From Alphaproteobacteria bacterium (GTDB taxonomy: Bacteria; Pseudomonadota; Alphaproteobacteria; Kiloniellales; DSM-21159): DNA of 64,000 nucleotides. Shown here in pieces: positions 48,108 through 56,879 of this stretch (the first letter of the stretch is position 1; every line of letters starts with the position of its first letter). The position numbers and the translations under genes were made by a program. The stretch is taken from assembly GCA_030433005.1 (NCBI GenBank), contig JAUILQ010000014.1:1-64000 (forward strand), written 5' to 3'. Below the pieces are notes generated by a model. It was given only the letters and a program-made list of their open reading frames with translations. It was not told where the DNA came from and did not search any database.

Positions 48108-48821
48108 TCAGGCTGCGGCGTCACCGGTGTAGCTCCTTACCACCTCGGGGTCGCGGAACACCGCCTCGGGCGTGCCGTCGGCGATGATCCGGCCGAAGTT
48201 GAGCACGACCGCGCGCGGGCAGAGCGTGCGGATCGTCTCGATGTCGTGCTCGATGACGATCATGGTCAGGCCGAAGCGCTCCTTGACCGTCATCAGGGTG
48301 CCCCCGAAGGCGCGCTTGGCCGAGGTCTCGAGCCCGCCGAGCACCTCGTCGAGCATCAGCAGCCGCGGCTCGACGGCCAGCGCCTTGCCGACCTCCAGCG
48401 CCTTCTGCTCGGTCAGCGCCAGGCCGTGGGCGGCGTCGACGTGCTGCTTGTCGGCAAGGTCGAGCAGCTCGAGGATCTCGTCGAGCCGCGCCTCGTCGCG
48501 CTTGCCCGCGCCGAACCGCTGGGCGACCGTCAGGTTCTCGCGCACCGTGAGCTCGTGCAGCGGCTGCGGGATCTGGAAGGTCCGGCCGATGCCCTGGCGC
48601 GCGCGCTTCCAGTTGGCGGCGCGGCCGAGCGGCCGGCCGGCGAAGGCGATGCGGCCCGAGCTCGGCGGGAAGACCCCGGAGATCAGGTTGAACAGCGTCG
48701 TCTTGCCGGCGCCGTTGGGCCCGACCAGGCCCAGGGTCTCGCCCTCGGCGACCGCCAGCGTGACGTCGCTGAGCGCGGCGACGCCGCCGAAGTTCATGGA
48801 CACCGATTCAAGCGCGAGCAC
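48108..48821 (-). CDS. livG: LIV-type ABC transporter ATPase, LivG-like
   Basis: A 237-residue ATPase. N-terminal SMNFGGVAALSDVTLAVAEGE is followed by Walker A GPNGAGKTT near residue 34 and GIGRTFQIPQPLHELTVREN, a LivG hallmark. The signature position reads LALTEQKALEVGKAL, an altered form of LSGGQQR-like ABC signature common in LivG (usually LPYGxQRRLEIARAL), with Walker B LLMLDEVLGGL. The C-terminal LNFGRIIADGTPEAVFRDPEVVRSYTG is also typical. It overlaps the end of livM by 14 nt. Confidence 0.88.
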   Translation of the reverse strand: MLALESVSMNFGGVAALSDVTLAVAEGETLGLVGPNGAGKTTLFNLISGVFPPSSGRIAFAGRPLGRAANWKRARQGIGRTFQIPQPLHELTVRENLTVAQRFGAGKRDEARLDEILELLDLADKQHVDAAHGLALTEQKALEVGKALAVEPRLLMLDEVLGGLETSAKRAFGGTLMTVKERFGLTMIVIEHDIETIRTLCPRAVVLNFGRIIADGTPEAVFRDPEVVRSYTGDAAA

Positions 48822-49815
48822 CGGGCTTCCCCTCCTTGTCGCCGCCCTCTCCGCTCCGGAGCCCGAGGCGGGAGATGAGCGGCAGCAAGCCCTGCGGGCT
48901 CCACAGGATCATGGCGCCGAGCAGCAGGCCGAAGATCAGCTGGTGGCCGCTCGGCATCAGCTCCTTGAACACCAGCTGGTCGACCAGATAGACCGCCAAC
49001 GCCCCGATCACCGGGCCCCAGACCGTGCGGTAGCCACCGAAGATCGCCGCGGCGATCGGCAGCACGGTCCACTCGCCGGAAAAGGCGTAGTCGGGGTCGA
49101 GGAACGAGATCTGGTGGGCGTTGAAGGCGCCGATGACCCCGGTCATGAAGGCCGAGACCAGCAGCATCAGGGCCTTGAGGTGGGTCGAGGGCACGCCGAC
49201 CACGCGGGTCGCCAGCTCGGAGTCGTGCATGGCACGCAGCGCCAGCCCCCAGGTCGAGCCGCGGATCGCCGCGTAGACCGCCATCCAGGCCAGCACGATG
49301 GTCAGGATCAGGCAGTAGGCGCCGACCTTGCTGCCGAGCTCCAGGCCGAGGACGGTCGGGAAGCCGGGGATCGAGAGCAGCCCGCCGGCGCCGCCGGTGA
49401 CGCTCTCGAACTCGACCGCCAGGATCTTGAAGATGTGCGCGTAGGCCAGGATCGCCAGGGCGAAGTAGGGCCCGCGCAGGCGCAGGGCGGGCAGCGTCGC
49501 CACCGAGGCGACGGCGGCGCCCAGCCCGCCGGCCAGCATCGCCGGCAGCACCGGCCAGCCGGCGTCGAGCGTGAGCAGCGCCGAGACGTAGGCGCCGACG
49601 CCGAAGAAGGCGGCATGGCCGAAGGAGACCAGGCCGCCGAGGTTGCCGAGCAGCGCCCAGGCGACGGCGATGCCGCCGATCGTCAGCGCCGCGATGATCA
49701 GGCTCATCACGTAGTCCTGGCCGCCGAAGGCCAGCGGCACGGCGACGTAGGCCAGCAGCAGCACGGCCAGCACCAGGGGCGTGCGGGGGGCGGCTCTCAT
49801 CGCGCGCGCCCTCAT
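48808..49815 (-). CDS. livM: LIV-type ABC transporter permease, LivM-like
   Basis: A 335-residue inner-membrane permease. I chose the ATG at 49815 because it overlaps the livH stop (ATGA). A second ATG at 49800 is possible. There are eight to nine membrane helices. The motif NLGGLVSFGHAAFFGVGAYVSALL (near residue 58) and the EAA-like loop STWGLALRAMHDSELATRVVGV (near 205) identify LivM. The last ~20 residues are charged and cytoplasmic. It forms the heterodimeric channel with LivH. Confidence 0.92.
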   Translation of the reverse strand: MRARAMRAAPRTPLVLAVLLLAYVAVPLAFGGQDYVMSLIIAALTIGGIAVAWALLGNLGGLVSFGHAAFFGVGAYVSALLTLDAGWPVLPAMLAGGLGAAVASVATLPALRLRGPYFALAILAYAHIFKILAVEFESVTGGAGGLLSIPGFPTVLGLELGSKVGAYCLILTIVLAWMAVYAAIRGSTWGLALRAMHDSELATRVVGVPSTHLKALMLLVSAFMTGVIGAFNAHQISFLDPDYAFSGEWTVLPIAAAIFGGYRTVWGPVIGALAVYLVDQLVFKELMPSGHQLIFGLLLGAMILWSPQGLLPLISRLGLRSGEGGDKEGKPGARA

Positions 49816-50675
49816 CGCCGGCCGAACAGGCCGCGCGGCCTGAGGAACAGGATCAGCAGGAAGACCACCATCGCCGTCAGCTCCTGCAGCGAGGGCTTGG
49901 CGAAGGTCGCGGTCAGGCTCTCGCCCATGCCGATCAGGATGGCGCCGATCAGCACCCCGGGCACCGAGCCCATGCCGGCCAGCACGGTGATCACGAAGGC
50001 CTTGATCGTCAGGTTGTGGCCGAGCGCGGGAAAGACCACGGTGGCGCAGTAGATGGCGATGCCGGAGAAGGTCGCCAGCACGCCCGAGACCACGAAGGAC
50101 AGGCCCTCGACCAGCGCCGGGTTGACGCCCATCAGCAGGGCGGCGTCGCGGTTCGAGGACACGGCGCGCAGCGCGCGGCCGAGCCAGGAGTGGTTGAGCC
50201 ACCACCAGGTCGCGGCGATCAGCGCCAGGCCGACGCCGAAGAACACGACCTCGGAGCGCATCGAGAACAGCGTGTCGGCGATGACGAAGCCCTCGAGGAA
50301 CCAGCCGCTCGAGGTCGAGCGGATGTCGGCGGACCAGACGATCAGGATCAGGTTGGTCAGCACGATGGCGACGCCGAAGGTCAGCAGCAGCGAGTTGAGC
50401 TCGCGGTCGGTGCGGATGCGGCTGACCGCCAGGTAGATCGCCAGCGCGGTCAGGCCGACGACGACCAGGGCGACCGGGATCGAGGCCAGGGGATTGAGGC
50501 CGGCCGAGCGCTCCATCTCGAAGGCGACGTAGGCGGCCAGCAGCACCAGCTCGCCGTGCGCCAGGTTGATGATGCGCATGGTGCCGAAGACCAGGGCCAG
50601 GCCCAGCGCCAGCGTGGCGTAGGTGCCTCCGGCGAGCAGGCCGGAGAACAGGGCCTGCAGCGTCAACTCGACCAT
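49812..50675 (-). CDS. livH: LIV-type ABC transporter permease, LivH-like
   Basis: A 287-residue permease with about eight helices. It starts MVELTLQALFSGLLAGGTYATLALGLALVFGTMRIINLAHGELVLLAAYVA, the standard LivH opening. The C-terminal half carries GRALRAVSSNRDAALLMGVN, the coupling loop to the ATPases. It sits between the binding-protein gene (93 nt upstream) and livM. The substrate is set by the binding protein and the surrounding catabolic genes rather than by this subunit. Confidence 0.93.
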   Translation of the reverse strand: MVELTLQALFSGLLAGGTYATLALGLALVFGTMRIINLAHGELVLLAAYVAFEMERSAGLNPLASIPVALVVVGLTALAIYLAVSRIRTDRELNSLLLTFGVAIVLTNLILIVWSADIRSTSSGWFLEGFVIADTLFSMRSEVVFFGVGLALIAATWWWLNHSWLGRALRAVSSNRDAALLMGVNPALVEGLSFVVSGVLATFSGIAIYCATVVFPALGHNLTIKAFVITVLAGMGSVPGVLIGAILIGMGESLTATFAKPSLQELTAMVVFLLILFLRPRGLFGRR

Positions 50676-50768
50676 GTCGTCCTTCCAGGGATGTCGGGCG
50701 TCCGGGAACAGCCGGGGGGGCGGGAGAAGCCCGGGGGGCGGTCGCGCCCCCCGGCGCCGGAGCGCTGC

Positions 50769-51968
50769 CTACCAGGGCACCGCCGGGAAGTTCATCTCCG
50801 CGGTCTGGGCCTTCTTCGGCCAGACGATCTCGACGCGGTCGCCCCGGTGCTGGCCCATGCGATGCGAGAAGCTGGGGTTGTCGCCCTTCTCGTCGAAGAC
50901 GACGTCGCCGATCAGCGTGTCGGCCTCGACGGCGCGCAGCTCCTCGGCGATCTCGCCGGCCTCGATCTTCTGGTCGTCCTCGAAGGCGCGCACGATGGCG
51001 TCGACCAAGAGCGTCGTCTGGACGTAGCCGAACTGGCCCAGGTAGTCGGGCTTCTGACCGTGCAGCTCCTCGTACTTGGCGGCGAAGGCCTGCGCCTCCT
51101 CGCCCTGGAACTCGACCGGGTAGGGCAGCAGCGAGGTGCCGTAGACGTTCTGCACGAGGTCGTGGAACTCCTCGTTCATCTGGCTGGTCGCCAGCGACCA
51201 GACGCCGACCATCGCCTTGACGTCGGGCTTGAGCACCGTGCCGGCGCGCAGGATGCCGACGTAGTCGTTCTCGTAGCCGATCATCGCCACGGCGTCCGGG
51301 CGGTCGCGCAGCTTGACGTTGTTCATGATCGGCTTGAAGTCGGTGGTCGAGCCGTCGAACTCGTGCATCGTGACCTCGACGCCGGCCTCCTCGAGGTGCT
51401 TCTCGACGTACTTGGCCATGCCCGAGGTGGCTTCCTTGTTGGAGAACAGGATCGCCACCTTCTCGACGCCCATCTCGTCGAACAGCCCGACCATGGCCTT
51501 GCCGTAGCCGGCCGAGTTGTTGATCCGGAAGAAGCCGGTCATGCCGCGCTCGGTCAGGCCCGGCGCGACGCCGCCAGAGGTGATGTAGACCTTGTCGGCC
51601 TTGGCCGCGGCCTCGGAGGCCGGGCCGATGATGTTGGAGCCGTAGCCGCCGGTGAAGGCGACGACCTCGTCGGCGGCCAGCTTCTCGACCGCCGCGACCG
51701 CCTTGGCCGGGCTGGTCTCGTCGTCGATCGTCTCGACCGAGAAGCTGTGCCTGCCGGCGTAGCGCTCGTTGGCCAGCGCCACGGCGACGGCGATGCCCTC
51801 GTGCATGCCGGTGCCGACGCGTGCCAGCTTGCCGGTCAGCGGCACGTGGGAGCCGAGCGCGAAGTCCTCGGCGGCGGCCGTGCCGGCCAGCGCCACGGCG
51901 CCGAGCCCGGCGATGCCGGCGATCAGACTCTTGGCGGCCAGGCCCTTGATGAATCGCGACTGTCTCAT
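50769..51968 (-). CDS. livK: LIV-type periplasmic substrate-binding protein
   Basis: A 399-residue type I periplasmic binding protein. The signal peptide covers about residues 1-33 (ending GTAAAEDF). The mature part has the Peripla_BP_6 pattern: FALGSHVPLTGKLARVGTGMHEGIAVAVALANE, ETIDDETSPAKAVAAVEKL and VYITSGGVAPGLTERG. The ligand is not predictable by eye. The location inside an IclR-marked beta-oxidation cluster suggests an aromatic or dicarboxylic acid rather than branched-chain amino acids. It is first of the five transport genes, 77 nt after the iclR-type gene. Confidence 0.88.
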   Translation of the reverse strand: MRQSRFIKGLAAKSLIAGIAGLGAVALAGTAAAEDFALGSHVPLTGKLARVGTGMHEGIAVAVALANERYAGRHSFSVETIDDETSPAKAVAAVEKLAADEVVAFTGGYGSNIIGPASEAAAKADKVYITSGGVAPGLTERGMTGFFRINNSAGYGKAMVGLFDEMGVEKVAILFSNKEATSGMAKYVEKHLEEAGVEVTMHEFDGSTTDFKPIMNNVKLRDRPDAVAMIGYENDYVGILRAGTVLKPDVKAMVGVWSLATSQMNEEFHDLVQNVYGTSLLPYPVEFQGEEAQAFAAKYEELHGQKPDYLGQFGYVQTTLLVDAIVRAFEDDQKIEAGEIAEELRAVEADTLIGDVVFDEKGDNPSFSHRMGQHRGDRVEIVWPKKAQTAEMNFPAVPW

Positions 51969-52045
51969 GCTTTGGTCTCCTCCCTGGTGATGGTCTGTCC
52001 GGGCCCCTTGTTCGCGGGGACCTTGCGGACGGTCGGTGCCAAGGG

Positions 52046-52918
52046 TCAGGCGGCGTTGCCCACCCCCATCGAGCGGCGGATGTTGGCGGCGAGCGCGGCG
52101 AGCCGCGGACCGATGTCCTCGACCAGGCGCTCGCGCGACAGCATGTAGGCCGGGCCGCCGCAGTTCAGCGAGAAGGACAGCGAGCCGTCGCCGATGCCGA
52201 GCGGCACGCCGACCGAGTTGACCTCCGGCTTCCAGGTGCCGGCCGAGACCACGAAGCCGCGGCTGCGGTAGTCCTCGATCGCCTCGTGGATGCCGTCGCG
52301 CACGCGCGGCCAGCGGTCGCCCTCGTGGCGCTCCAGCTGCTCCATCAGGAGCGCGCGCTCGTGGTCGGGCAGGCCGGCGATGTAGGCGCGGCCCATCGAG
52401 GAGGTGCCGAGCTTGATGTGCGAGCCGACGTCGAGCGCCAGGGTGATGGCGCTGTCGCCGCGGCAGCACTCGACGTAGACCATCGACAGGCGGTCGCGCG
52501 TGCCGAGCGCCACCGAGACCCCGGAGTGGTCGGCCAGCTCCTGCATGAGCGGCCGGGCGACGTCGCGCACGCCGATCGAGCCGAGGCAGGTGAAGCCGAG
52601 CGACAGCACGGCGATGCCCGGGCGGTAGCGCCCGGAATCCGGCAGGTAGGTCAGGTAGCCGAGCTTCGACAGCGTGTAGGTCAGGCGTGAGACGGTCGGC
52701 TTGGGCAGGCCGGTGCGCTCGGCGATCTGCTGGTTGCCGAGCGCCCGGTCGTCGGTGCGGAAGGCGCGCAGCACCTCGAGCCCGCGGGCCAGCGCCGTGA
52801 CGAACTGCGTGTCCTTCCCGGCGCTCTCGACGTCGGCGCGGCCTGCGGTGGTCGAGCCACCCTCTCCGTTGGGATCCGCAAGTCGCTTGCGCACGGCCGT
52901 GTCCCGCCCCTCTCGCAT
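52046..52918 (-). CDS. IclR-family regulator of the catabolic cluster
   Basis: About 290 residues from the ATG at 52918 (MREGRDTAV). A further in-frame start exists at 52978. The N-terminal winged helix reads VTALARGLEVLRAFRTDDRALGNQQIAERTGLPKPTVSRLTYTLSKLGYL at ~residues 38-87. The IclR effector domain follows, with YVECCRGDSAITLALDVGSHIKLGTSSMGRAYIA and GFVVSAGTWKPEVNSVGVPL. Such regulators commonly control aromatic and dicarboxylate degradation. Its own promoter region carries the operator-like palindrome at 53012-53030, and a related sequence lies in the divergent region at 56682. Confidence 0.88.
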   Translation of the reverse strand: MREGRDTAVRKRLADPNGEGGSTTAGRADVESAGKDTQFVTALARGLEVLRAFRTDDRALGNQQIAERTGLPKPTVSRLTYTLSKLGYLTYLPDSGRYRPGIAVLSLGFTCLGSIGVRDVARPLMQELADHSGVSVALGTRDRLSMVYVECCRGDSAITLALDVGSHIKLGTSSMGRAYIAGLPDHERALLMEQLERHEGDRWPRVRDGIHEAIEDYRSRGFVVSAGTWKPEVNSVGVPLGIGDGSLSFSLNCGGPAYMLSRERLVEDIGPRLAALAANIRRSMGVGNAA

Positions 52919-53011
52919 CCGTCTGCGGGCGCGCCGGCGCCCGGACCGCGGATGTCGTTGTGCCGCGAAGCTTGTCACCGCCTCCGGGCAGCGTCAACAA
53001 AAACGAAACAG

Positions 53012-53030
53012 AATTTCACGATACGAAATT
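53012..53030. promoter_or_regulatory. IclR-type operator upstream of the regulator gene
   Basis: AATTTCACGATACGAAATT has perfect 6-bp inverted arms around 7 nt. It overlaps the thiolase stop codon and precedes the IclR gene by about 95 nt. It matches the site at 56682-56703 in reverse as TTTCrCkATACGrAA. Confidence 0.6.
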
Positions 53031-54243
53031 AGCAGCGTTCAACGACCGCGGCGATGCCCTGGCCGACGCCGATGCACATGGCGACCAGCGCGCGGCGCCC
53101 GCCACTGCGCTCGAGCTGGCGCAGCGCCGTCAGGGCGAGGCGCGCCCCCGAGGCGCCGAGCGGATGGCCGACCGCGATGGCGCCGCCGTTGGGATTGACC
53201 CGGCTGTCGTCGGGCGCGAGCTCGAGCAGCTTGAGGCAGCCCAGCACCTGGCTGGCGAAGGCCTCGTTGATCTCGATGACGTCCACCTCGGCCAGGCTCA
53301 GGCCGGCGCGCGCCAGCGCCTTCTTCGAGGCCGGCACCGGGCCCAGGCCCATGACCCGGGGCTCGACGCCGGCGACCGCGGCGCCGAGGATGCGGCCGCG
53401 CGGCGCGACGCCGGCCTTCTCGCCGGCGGCGCGCGAGCCGACGTAGACGCAGGCCGCGCCGTCGTTGATGCCCGAGGCGTTGCCGGCGGTGACCACGCCG
53501 CCCTCGAACAGCGGCCGCAGCTTGGCCAGCGCGGCCGCGTCGGTCTCGGGGCGCGGGTGCTCGTCGAGCGACACCGCCTGCGGCGGCTTGCGCCGGCCGC
53601 TCGGCACCGAGACCGGCAGGATTTCGTCCTCGAAGAAGCCCTCGGCGCGCGCCGCCTCGTACTTGCGCTGCGAGGCGAGCGCGAAGGCGTCGGCGGCCTC
53701 GCGGCCGATCTCCAGGTCGGCGGCGACGTTGTCGGCGGTCTGCGGCATGCTGTCGTTGCCGTAGCGCGCGACGACCTCGGGGTTCGGGAAGCGGCTGCCC
53801 ATGGTCGTGTCGAAGACCGTGGCCTCGCGGCTGTAGGCGCTCTCGGCCTTGGCCAGCACGAAGGGCGCCCGGCTCATGCCCTCGACGCCGCCGGCCAGGA
53901 ACAGCTCGCCCTCGCCGCCGCGCACCGCGCGCGCCGCGTCGAGGATCGCCGCGAGACCGCTGCCGCACAGGCGGTTGACCGTCAGGCCCGGCACCTCGAT
54001 CGGCAGGCCGGCGCGCAGCAGAGCGTTGCGCGCGACGTTCCGGCTGTCCTCGCCGGCCTGGTTGGTGCAGCCGATGACGACGTCCTCGATGTCCTCGACG
54101 GCGAAGGGCGCGCGCCCGACCAGCCCGGCCATGACCTGGGCGAGCAGCTCGTCGGTGCGCAGCGGCGCCAGGGCGCCGGCGTGGCGGCCGAAGGGGCTGC
54201 GCAGCCCGTCGTAGAGGAAGGCGTCAGGGGAGGTCTCGGGCAT
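53029..54243 (-). CDS. Acetyl-CoA C-acyltransferase, 3-oxoadipyl-CoA thiolase-like
   Basis: A 404-residue thiolase. The nucleophilic cysteine is in VNRLCGSGLAAI near residue 90. The histidine motif GGAIAVGHPLGASGAR is near 360 and the second cysteine CIGVGQG near 390. The opening DAFLYDGLRSPFGRHAGALAPLRTDELLAQVMAGL resembles PcaF/PaaJ 3-oxoadipyl-CoA thiolases, which release acetyl-CoA and succinyl-CoA. It lies 15 nt after the 3-hydroxyacyl-CoA dehydrogenase gene and completes the beta-oxidation cycle of the operon. A general fatty-acyl thiolase is the alternative. Confidence 0.87.
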   Translation of the reverse strand: MPETSPDAFLYDGLRSPFGRHAGALAPLRTDELLAQVMAGLVGRAPFAVEDIEDVVIGCTNQAGEDSRNVARNALLRAGLPIEVPGLTVNRLCGSGLAAILDAARAVRGGEGELFLAGGVEGMSRAPFVLAKAESAYSREATVFDTTMGSRFPNPEVVARYGNDSMPQTADNVAADLEIGREAADAFALASQRKYEAARAEGFFEDEILPVSVPSGRRKPPQAVSLDEHPRPETDAAALAKLRPLFEGGVVTAGNASGINDGAACVYVGSRAAGEKAGVAPRGRILGAAVAGVEPRVMGLGPVPASKKALARAGLSLAEVDVIEINEAFASQVLGCLKLLELAPDDSRVNPNGGAIAVGHPLGASGARLALTALRQLERSGGRRALVAMCIGVGQGIAAVVERC

Positions 54244-54258
54244 CGCGTGGCTTCCGGA

Positions 54259-55815
54259 TCAGGCGTTCTCGGGCGTGTCGAGCGGCAGGTCGAGCAGGGC
54301 GCGGCGGCGCAGCCAGAGGCTCGGCCGGTAGCGCGGGTCGCCGGTCGCGGCCTGCAGGTTCTCCAGGATCGACAGGACCCGGCGCGGGCCGAGGCGGTCG
54401 CCGAAGGCGAGGCTGCCGTGCGGGTAGCCGAGCGCCAGCTCGACCGCGCGGTTGATGTCGTCGGGCGCGGCGATGCGCTGCTGGGCGATCTCGCAGCCGA
54501 CGTTGACGATGCAGGCCAGGATCCGCTGGGCGACGAAGCCCGGCGAATCCTGGATCGCCGTGACCGCGCTGCCGTCGGCGGCGAGCAGGGCATGGGCCTG
54601 GTCGCGGCAGGCGGTCTCGGTCACCGGCGTGGTCATCACCGTGCGCCGGCCGGCGAGCGCGAACAGCAGGTCGACGGCGACCGTGCGGGTCGGGTCGAGG
54701 CTCTCGGCCAGGGCCGCGCCGGTCGCGTCCTCGCCGAAGGGCGTGACCAGGCAGAGCGCGCCGTCGGACGGCCGCGAGCCCTGCTCCAGCTCGCCGCCCG
54801 CGGCCTGCAGCACGCCGCGCAGGCAGGCGGCGGCCTCGGGGTGGCGCTCGCTGATCCAGACCGGCCGGGATCCTGCCGAGGGCACCGGCGGCTCCTCCGG
54901 CCAGGCCTGCTTGCCCTCGGGGTAGGCGTAGAAGCCGCGCCCGACCTTGCGGCCGAACAGGCCGGCGGCGGTGCGCTGCGCCGTGATCTGCACCGGCCGG
55001 AAGCGCGGCTCCTCGTAGTACTGGTGGTAGATCGACTCCATGACCGCGTGGGAGACGTCGAGCCCGGTCAGGTCCATCAGCGTGAAGGGCCCCATGCGGA
55101 AGCCGGCGGCCCCGGTCACGATCCGGTCGACCGCGGCGAAGTCGCAGACGCCCTCGGCGACGATGCGCAGCGCCTCGGTGCCGAAGGCGCGGCCGGCGTG
55201 GTTGACGAGGAAGCCCGGCGTGTCGGTGGTGCGCACCGGCCGGTGGCCCATGCGCTCGGCCAGCGCGCAGAGGCCGTCGAGCACCCACGCCTCGGTCATC
55301 ACGCCGCCGATCACCTCGACGAGCTTCATCAGCGGCACGGGGTTGAAGAAGTGGAAGCCGGCGACGCGGCCGGGCCGCTCGGCGGCGGCGGCGAAGCCGG
55401 TGACCGACAGCGAGGAGGTGTTGGTCGCGATCACGCAGTCCGGGCCGACCGCGGCCTCCAGGCCCTTCAGGACGGCGTGCTTGACCTCCATGCGCTCGGC
55501 GACCGCCTCGACGACGACGTCGCAGCCGGCGAAGGCGGCGTAGCCTTTCTCCGGGCCGGCGTCGGTCGCCTCGAGCCTCGCCACGGCCGCGTCGGCCGCA
55601 GCCTGGTCCAGGCGGCCCTTCTCGACCTTGCGCGCCAGCATGCCGGCGACGAAGTCGCGGGCCTCGCCGACCGCCTCGGCGCGCGCGTCGGCGAGGCGCA
55701 CGGTGATGCCGGCCTCGGCGGCGATCTGGGCGATGCCCCGGCCCATCGCGCCGGTGCCGACGATGCCCAGGACGAGATCGGCCTTGTCGGCCGCAAAGGC
55801 AGTGTGGCTGGCCAT
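54259..55815 (-). CDS. 3-hydroxyacyl-CoA dehydrogenase, PaaH-like
   Basis: A 518-residue protein from the ATG at 55815 (MASHTAFAADKADLV). The NAD-binding motif GIVGTGAMGRGIAQIAAEAG is near residue 17. The catalytic segment is GRVAGFHFFNPVPLMKLVEVI (His near 147), then TPGFLVNHAGRAFGTEALRI. Two 3HCDH C-terminal domains follow, separated by a Rossmann-like linker (~330-420). This long two-domain form is that of PaaH, which oxidises 3-hydroxyadipyl-CoA. It starts 4 nt after the enoyl-CoA hydratase stop, in one operon. Confidence 0.88.
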   Translation of the reverse strand: MASHTAFAADKADLVLGIVGTGAMGRGIAQIAAEAGITVRLADARAEAVGEARDFVAGMLARKVEKGRLDQAAADAAVARLEATDAGPEKGYAAFAGCDVVVEAVAERMEVKHAVLKGLEAAVGPDCVIATNTSSLSVTGFAAAAERPGRVAGFHFFNPVPLMKLVEVIGGVMTEAWVLDGLCALAERMGHRPVRTTDTPGFLVNHAGRAFGTEALRIVAEGVCDFAAVDRIVTGAAGFRMGPFTLMDLTGLDVSHAVMESIYHQYYEEPRFRPVQITAQRTAAGLFGRKVGRGFYAYPEGKQAWPEEPPVPSAGSRPVWISERHPEAAACLRGVLQAAGGELEQGSRPSDGALCLVTPFGEDATGAALAESLDPTRTVAVDLLFALAGRRTVMTTPVTETACRDQAHALLAADGSAVTAIQDSPGFVAQRILACIVNVGCEIAQQRIAAPDDINRAVELALGYPHGSLAFGDRLGPRRVLSILENLQAATGDPRYRPSLWLRRRALLDLPLDTPENA

Positions 55816-55819
55816 GCCG

Positions 55820-56590
55820 CTATTCGCCCCTGAACGCCGGCTTGCGCTTCTCGACGAAGGCGGCCATGCCCTCCTTCTGGTCGGCCGTGTCGAACAGCAG
55901 CTGGAAGGCCTGGCGCTCGAGCAGCAGGCCGGCGTCGAGCGGCGCGTCGGCACCGGCCAGCACCGCCTCCTTGATCTTGCGCGCGGCGACCGGCGGCAGC
56001 GCCGCGATGCTGCGTGCCATCTCGAGCGCGCGCTCGATCGTGCGCGCGTCCTCGACGACCTCGCTGACCAGGCCCATGGCCTCGGCCTCGGCGGCGGTCA
56101 CCGGCTCGCCGGTCAGCAGGATCTTCATGGCCTTGAACTTGCCGACCGCGCGCGGCAGGCGCTGGGTGCCGCCAGCGCCCGGCATGATGCCGACGCGGAT
56201 CTCGGGCTGGCCGAACTTCGCGCCCTCGCCGGCGACGATGATGTCGGCGTGCATCGCCAGCTCGCAGCCGCCGCCGAGTGCCCAGCCGTTGACCGCGGCG
56301 ATCAGCGGCTTGGGGAACTCCTTGAGCGGCTTCCAGCTGCGCTCGCCGGCGCGGCGCATCATCTCGGACGGGCTGGCCTCGGCCATCGCCTTGATGTCGG
56401 CGCCGGCGGCGAAGATCTTGTCGCCGCCGGTCAGCACCACGCAGCGCACCGTCTCGTCGGCGGCCAGCGCGGTGAAGTGCTGCGCCAGCTCTTCGCGCAC
56501 GGCCGCGCTCAGCGCGTTGCGCGCCTCCGGCCGGTTGAGCCGGATCACCGCGATGCCGTCTTCCGGCCTCTCGAGCAGGGTCTCGCTCAC
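55820..56590 (-). CDS. Enoyl-CoA hydratase, PaaF-like
   Basis: A 256-residue crotonase from the GTG at 56590, with GGGAGG a few nt upstream. The oxyanion-hole residues are in FAAGADIKAM near 63 and NGWALGGGCELAMHADIIVAG near 103. The two catalytic glutamates sit in GGCELAMH and in PEIRVGIMPGAGGTQRLPRAVGK near 130. The latter block is very close to PaaF (2,3-dehydroadipyl-CoA hydratase). It is first in the minus-strand operon of hydratase, dehydrogenase and thiolase and divergent from the acyl-CoA dehydrogenase. Confidence 0.88.
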   Translation of the reverse strand: MSETLLERPEDGIAVIRLNRPEARNALSAAVREELAQHFTALAADETVRCVVLTGGDKIFAAGADIKAMAEASPSEMMRRAGERSWKPLKEFPKPLIAAVNGWALGGGCELAMHADIIVAGEGAKFGQPEIRVGIMPGAGGTQRLPRAVGKFKAMKILLTGEPVTAAEAEAMGLVSEVVEDARTIERALEMARSIAALPPVAARKIKEAVLAGADAPLDAGLLLERQAFQLLFDTADQKEGMAAFVEKRKPAFRGE

Positions 56591-56681
56591 GTCGCCTCCC
56601 GCAGTTTCTGGTCCCAGGGTCCGCCGCGGCCGGCGCCGCAGCGTGGTCCAGTGGAACAGGCCGCCACAGGAATTCCAAGCC

Positions 56682-56703
56682 GGAAATTCCGTATAGCGAA
56701 ACC
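56682..56703. promoter_or_regulatory. IclR-type operator in the divergent catabolic promoter
   Basis: Read on the minus strand, TTTCGCTATACGGAA lies within GGTTTC...TTTCC and matches the regulator's own site (TTTCACGATACGAAA) at 12 of 15 positions. It is in the 289-nt gap between the hydratase (minus) and acyl-CoA dehydrogenase (plus) genes, next to AT-rich promoter-like DNA (TTATTCCGTTTTCTTGAC). Confidence 0.58.
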
Positions 56704-56879
56704 TTATTCCGTTTTCTTGACCGGCATGATGGATCGTGCCACCGTCGCCGACAACCCCGTTTTTCGGCGGGCCGCCGCGCGCCCCAGACGCTGCCGGCGG
56801 CGCTCCCGACCGTGGGGTCGAGAAGAGCGCGGGGCCGCTGCCGGGACCCGCCCCCGAGACAGGAGGAAGGCCCCCCGCG

